Shown here piece by piece: positions 60,801-64,000 of a DNA stretch of 64,000 nt; position 1 is the stretch's first letter; each line of letters starts with the position of its first letter. The notes beneath the pieces are model-generated. The model had not been told where the DNA came from and did not search any database. It worked only from the letters and a program-made list of their open reading frames with translations. The translations under genes were made by a program, and so were the position numbers. The DNA is from Paenibacillus stellifer (GTDB taxonomy: Bacteria > Bacillota > Bacilli > Paenibacillales > Paenibacillaceae): positions 4,556,501 to 4,620,500 of the forward strand of contig NZ_CP009286.1 of assembly GCF_000758685.1 (NCBI RefSeq), in the 5' to 3' direction.

Positions 60801-63800
60801 CGGCGAGGTCGCTCGCCTCAATCTTCAGATGATGCTGTCCCCCGGTCAGCAGATACGACGCTGTGGCGTAAGGCAGCTTGATCGGCTTGTCATCCAGCCA
60901 TGCCTTCACGGTGCCCACTCCGGCTATCGCATCGGTTACTGCCGCATCAATTGTGAATGCTCCGCGGTATTCGCGGCCTTCTTCCACGCTTGACTTAACG
61001 GCAGGCGCCGTATTGTCCACCTGGAATGCAGAGGTTACGGCTGGTTCGCCTGCCCGCTCAACTGCCAACGTATGTCCGCCGTCCGCCAGTTGGTGGGTAT
61101 CGAGCTTGTATGTGGCCGAAGACAGCTTGTCATCAGGAAGAACGAAGCTGAAATCCACGAACTCGTTCTTTCCCGCGGAATCGCCCATCTGAATTTCCTG
61201 ATTCGGATTCGCGAACCTGGAGTCGTAGATTTCCGTTCCGTCAGCCAGTACCAATCTTACATTGCGGACAGTGAAATCATCCTTGTTCTCCTCGGCGCGG
61301 TCATCAAAAGGAGAGGTCTTTGATCCTGCCCGAATCGAAATGGTATTCGCACCAGTCTTCAGACGCTCCGCTTCAATCGGCACCGTCAGCGTCGTGTACT
61401 GATCAATCGGGTCCTGGAAAGTGTAGAGAATCTCCTGGCCGATCGTGACGCCATTTTTAAAGTAGTAATTGACTGCGGAAGCGTCAAAAGCAAAGTAGGC
61501 GTTATTCTCAAGCGAAGCGTAAGTCCCCTGAAGCGCCTTTCCGTCCAGCGACAGCTTCAGATCCGACGGAGAACCCTGCTCAGCCGTAGCCTTCAGCAGC
61601 TTCTCACCGGAGAGAATGTCCCCGTCCTTCACATTCAGACGCAGGGGCGCCGTATCTCTGCCGCCCGTTATCACCAGACGGTACTTGTCCGAAGTCGTCT
61701 CGAAAGTCCCGTCCGACACCGTGAAGTAATACTCGATATAATCCCGGCCGATCAGGTCCGGGGAGAACAGCTTGTAATGATACATGCCGTCATTATAGCT
61801 CTCGGCCAAGTAACGCTTCGTGTACTCGCTCTGCAGGTTGCTCCGGTAATATACCGCAACCGACTTGATGCCTGCGTCATCCTGAGCGTCGGCGACAAGC
61901 TCGAAGTCCTTGCCCTGATCGGTCTCACCGGAAGCCGTCAGATTGGCAACCGTCGGTGCAGTCAGATCGTCCGGGACATGCACCTTCGTCGCCGGCACCT
62001 GAAGCGGATCGACCGTTCCAGGTGTAGCTGGCAGCAGTCCGGCGCTGGTCTTGATCATCTGAGTTGTGCCGTCAGTAGGCGCCTTATAGAAAATGCCCTT
62101 ATTCGCAACGGTCTCCCCATCGTTGTCGTAGGAAGCGACGGCAATTTCCTTGCGTGTATTGGTCGCGATAACCAGAGCCCGTCCTCCGCCATTGGCCATA
62201 CCGGCGCTGTATATGCGGAAGATGTTCTCATTCTCTACAAGTTGTGTGCCGTAATTCGCGTTGAAGTCGGCAACTGTACTGCTGCCATTGGCGGAATTGA
62301 TCACCCAGAAGACGATTGTCTGGCCCGATTTGATGAGAATGTCCTCACGATCAGTCGGCCAGATAACATCGGCATCCGGTCCCGAAGCGGTGTAGCGGTA
62401 CATCAGCTTATAGTCTTTCAGGTTGATGTCGCGATCACTGTTGTTATACAGCTCGACGAATTCGTAGCCGTCTGCGCTGCCGATATTGGTGGAATCAGGC
62501 ACCAGTTCGGTAATAAGCAGACGCGGCGCTTTGGTATCATCGCCTCCCTGAACTGTGACCGCTACGGAATAATTCGGCGTAACCGCCAGTTGCTTGCCAT
62601 CGCTGGCTTCGATCCGGTATTCCAGCTCAGCGGATGTAAGCTCTAATGATGGAATAACCGCGCTATACCGGCTGCCAACGCTCTGTGCCATGACCAGTTT
62701 GCGGTATTCGCCCTGTCCGCCGAGACGATAATAGACCGCCGCCGTTACTGTAGGCTGCTCATCCGTAATCTCGGCTTCAATTGTCAGGTTCTGGCGCGAA
62801 TCGGCTGATGTCACTGGCTGATGGACGATAACCGGCGGCTGATCCGCTACCTCTCCGACGGCAACAGTGTACGGTTGCGTATCTACGGTATGCTCCGAAT
62901 CCCGCGCTTCAATGTAGTAGGTCAGCTCATTGCCATGGAGCGCTGAACCCGGGATGACAGCGCTGAACGCGCGTTCCCCGTTCGCATTCATCGGAACCCA
63001 CTCGAAGTCGGTTCCACCGGCTTTGTAATAGACGTCTCCCGTAACCGTCTCCGATGCATAGACGGAACCGATGACGGAAGCATCCGGATTGACAATGGAT
63101 GCGCTGATTGCGAGATTCTCTGAAGGCGCAGCGTTCTTCACCGGCTGATGCGAAATATAGGGCGGCAGATTGTCCTCGCCCGACAGCATAAACAGCTGTC
63201 CGGCCTGGGCTCTGCCCGGCGTCGGCGGACTTTGGACGGCGAACTTCGCCTCATCCGATCCGCTTGCTCCAGGCATATACTGAACGCCCAGACCGGCCCC
63301 GATATCCGCTTTCAAGTATGCGGCCGAGGCGATTTCGGTTCCGTCGGCGCGGCGAACGGCAATCGCCCGGTTGCCACTGTTGTAGAACCCGTCGAACCCG
63401 GTCAGCTGAATGACATCGAGATCGCTGAGCGCCGTTCCGAACTTGGCATTAAAGTCGGCAAGCGTCTTTGGAGCGGTCGTATTAATATTATTCCAGACTA
63501 CCAGCAGCCTTCCGGGGCCAATCGTGGCCGCAGGCAAATTCAATTGCGCATCCGGCTTGCTGTTATCCGTATACCGATACAGCAGCTTATACTGGCTCAG
63601 ATCAAGCGGCGAATCGGATGCATTGAACAATTCAAAGAACTCAAAATCATCCGTTCCCGAATTATCGGGATGAATTTCCGTTATGTACAGCTCGGGCCCT
63701 GCCTGCTGTGCTGGCTCCGCCTGGACGGTTGCTGGCATAACCAGCGTTCCCATTGCCAAGCTAAGCGCCATCACTCCTGACATGATCCGGCTGGCGGTTC

Positions 63801-63843
63801 TTTTGCCGATCCGTCTCCAAGACTTACTTCGCGTGCTCTCCAA
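57826..63843 (-). CDS. Giant secreted lamin-tail / metallophosphatase / SLH surface protein
   Basis: About 2005 residues from TTG 63843, which has GGGGAG 10 bases upstream (an in-frame TTG at 63903 lacks one). Signal peptide with SGVMALSLAMGTLVMPATVQ and AEP. Two lamin-tail domains (LYITEIHPDNSGTDDFEFFE near residue 50; LLITELVPDSTNIGSADGYE near 440), beta-sandwich repeats, then a calcineurin-like phosphoesterase about 1230-1530 with FVWMSDTQYYAESYPHIYED, FHTGDIVDDADQAYEWD, GVLAGNHDVDH and LSGHYHDSE. A Pro/Thr/Ser linker leads to three SLH domains (DLQGHWANRDVQRLAAKHVV; FTDVPASAYYAGYVAKAAEL; FTDMGSASQWAAASIRTARS) for cell-wall polymer anchoring. Expected at the cell surface, perhaps releasing phosphate. 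Confidence 0.88.
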   Translation of the reverse strand: MESTRSKSWRRIGKRTASRIMSGVMALSLAMGTLVMPATVQAEPAQQAGPELYITEIHPDNSGTDDFEFFELFNASDSPLDLSQYKLLYRYTDNSKPDAQLNLPAATIGPGRLLVVWNNINTTAPKTLADFNAKFGTALSDLDVIQLTGFDGFYNSGNRAIAVRRADGTEIASAAYLKADIGAGLGVQYMPGASGSDEAKFAVQSPPTPGRAQAGQLFMLSGEDNLPPYISHQPVKNAAPSENLAISASIVNPDASVIGSVYASETVTGDVYYKAGGTDFEWVPMNANGERAFSAVIPGSALHGNELTYYIEARDSEHTVDTQPYTVAVGEVADQPPVIVHQPVTSADSRQNLTIEAEITDEQPTVTAAVYYRLGGQGEYRKLVMAQSVGSRYSAVIPSLELTSAELEYRIEASDGKQLAVTPNYSVAVTVQGGDDTKAPRLLITELVPDSTNIGSADGYEFVELYNNSDRDINLKDYKLMYRYTASGPDADVIWPTDREDILIKSGQTIVFWVINSANGSSTVADFNANYGTQLVENENIFRIYSAGMANGGGRALVIATNTRKEIAVASYDNDGETVANKGIFYKAPTDGTTQMIKTSAGLLPATPGTVDPLQVPATKVHVPDDLTAPTVANLTASGETDQGKDFELVADAQDDAGIKSVAVYYRSNLQSEYTKRYLAESYNDGMYHYKLFSPDLIGRDYIEYYFTVSDGTFETTSDKYRLVITGGRDTAPLRLNVKDGDILSGEKLLKATAEQGSPSDLKLSLDGKALQGTYASLENNAYFAFDASAVNYYFKNGVTIGQEILYTFQDPIDQYTTLTVPIEAERLKTGANTISIRAGSKTSPFDDRAEENKDDFTVRNVRLVLADGTEIYDSRFANPNQEIQMGDSAGKNEFVDFSFVLPDDKLSSATYKLDTHQLADGGHTLAVERAGEPAVTSAFQVDNTAPAVKSSVEEGREYRGAFTIDAAVTDAIAGVGTVKAWLDDKPIKLPYATASYLLTGGQHHLKIEASDLAGNTGTSEIGFSVPDELPNKPELVSPGEGATGLTSSAELAVKVSDPLQDKLNVSFYRGFKHDASNLASITAFKGAADTEPPKSLTPGGESALTGSDYAKIAKADGDYLTEDSTEAFPYHRFDINLNPLVKDTDLVEIAWQGHSLEGRKVSLYAWSPAEGAWKSLVYKIAGIEDFELKSSVAAGDYREGNTIHLMVQDKIAPKEAAPQESVPFDYSFVWMSDTQYYAESYPHIYEDIVNWIAAKKDELNIKYVFHTGDIVDDADQAYEWDVANQNMKVLEDAGLPYGVLAGNHDVDHQYGDYSYYWTHYGEDRFKDQPYYGESYKNNMGHYDLISAGGNDYIMLYMGWGLGDDEIDWMNEVLQKYPNRKAIICMHEYLLVSGNRAPIADKVFERVVMPNKNVIATLSGHYHDSELLVDGIDDDGDGVNDRNVYQMLADYQGAPEGGLGYIRLLKVDAAHNKIYVQTYSPYLKEYNFYKPEQDPGKDEFVIDLDLQPQTKEVSTDYFGVNVYTDIKVGEKPNVASGETASAVWSGLSPQTRYEWYATAEDEYGGRTLSDIWSFTTGEINPVTPTESPQPSTGPTATPTPEPVPSQAPVASPSPSATAGSAVVVPVLENGVYIAGADALSKAAGQLNGASAVEVHIPAEPAAGSDMVLRLDGAGVQAVQQRQASLKVFAGNTSVELPSAVLRQAQDAQTVTLTIRALTAAQLQAETSAATGADPALSANGAGYTFTLTLRNGTEETRLTSFAAPVTVTAGLTQQQNAGLDQDYAGVYYINGSSAQYMGGTFADGTVTFGTSHFSTFAVLDYRKQFNDLQGHWANRDVQRLAAKHVVTGVSDKLFAPSRSITRADFAVLAVKLLGYSSPAAGTSFTDVPASAYYAGYVAKAAELGLIQGYGGSFRPGDSITREEAAVMLTKLHALSTGAQASSSASAAADFTDMGSASQWAAASIRTARSLGLINGVDGSRFLPKAKVSRAEAAAMLSRMLDLKQQ

Positions 63844-63962
63844 CTTCCCTTCACTCCCCAGTGTGATAGATTCTCGCTGCCTGAATATCCCTACGGACTG
63901 CAACGCATAAATTTTAATATAAAGGTGGAATGTTAAATCTATCCGGTCAGAAGGTTAATGCT

Positions 63963-64000
63963 GTGAAAAGAAAAGCTATATTCAGAGCGAGCGACTGGGG
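63963..64000 (+). CDS. Possible 5' end of a gene running off the right edge
   Basis: GTG 63963 follows AGAAGG by 8 bases and opens KRKAIFRASDWG. Only 12 codons are visible. It would be divergent from the giant surface protein gene. Confidence 0.3.
   Translation, partial: MKRKAIFRASDW

Overview
The window looks like a chromosomal segment of a Paenibacillus-type Firmicute (order Bacillales). Gene content and order support this: dnaB-dnaI, trxA, uvrC, hemQ, a yuiB / type II NADH dehydrogenase / yumC neighbourhood, the sporulation checkpoint gene sda, a YheC/YheD-type spore coat-associated protein, a collagen-like protein, an SLH-anchored surface protein, GTG/TTG starts and strong AGGAGG ribosome binding sites. 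No rRNA, tRNA or CRISPR array was seen.

Layout. About 0.2-5 kb carries a vanR-vanS-vanY-vanZ-type set without vanH/A/X. About 5-34 kb is an accessory region of small regulator/enzyme pairs (MerR/reductase, TetR/SDR, MarR/amidohydrolase, WYL regulator/GyrI-like), a group IIC intron, a truncated IS110-family element, a probable MITE and many broken genes (MerR, three SDR or HAD fragments, nitroreductase, aldo/keto reductase). About 34.6-37.7 kb is a Fur-box-preceded siderophore uptake operon whose binding protein is frameshifted. About 37.8-57.5 kb is mostly core: uvrC, trxA, dnaI, dnaB, an SDR/Dabb pair with a LysR regulator, yuiB, hemQ, ndh, yumC, sda, and a run of small co-directional genes. 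About 57.8-63.8 kb is one very large gene for a secreted lamin-tail / metallophosphatase / SLH protein.

The most striking element is at 20.47-20.73 kb. Directly upstream of a yidC-type membrane insertase lies a 76-residue reading frame with one N-terminal membrane segment and a C-terminus of the form W-I-x-x-x-V, then A-P-D-D-D-D-N-G. The codons just after the Asp run form the 5' arm of a 12-bp hairpin whose 3' arm contains the yidC Shine-Dalgarno sequence. This is the architecture of the Bacillus subtilis MifM arrest peptide that controls yidC2, here with a divergent sequence.

Two other regulatory structures deserve attention. A 13-codon leader with an Arg-Val-Arg motif precedes a terminator/antiterminator switch in front of a methyltransferase (31.05-31.14 kb). 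A family of about nine short repeats (core near TACTTATGATACGGTTC, with stems of differing sequence that still pair) is scattered only through 0.2-28.5 kb. All copies have the same orientation, and most lie just downstream of the stop codon and terminator of a minus-strand gene. The sda gene has a cluster of DnaA-box-like sites upstream, as in B. subtilis.

All family assignments come from reading motifs in the translated sequence; no database search was run.
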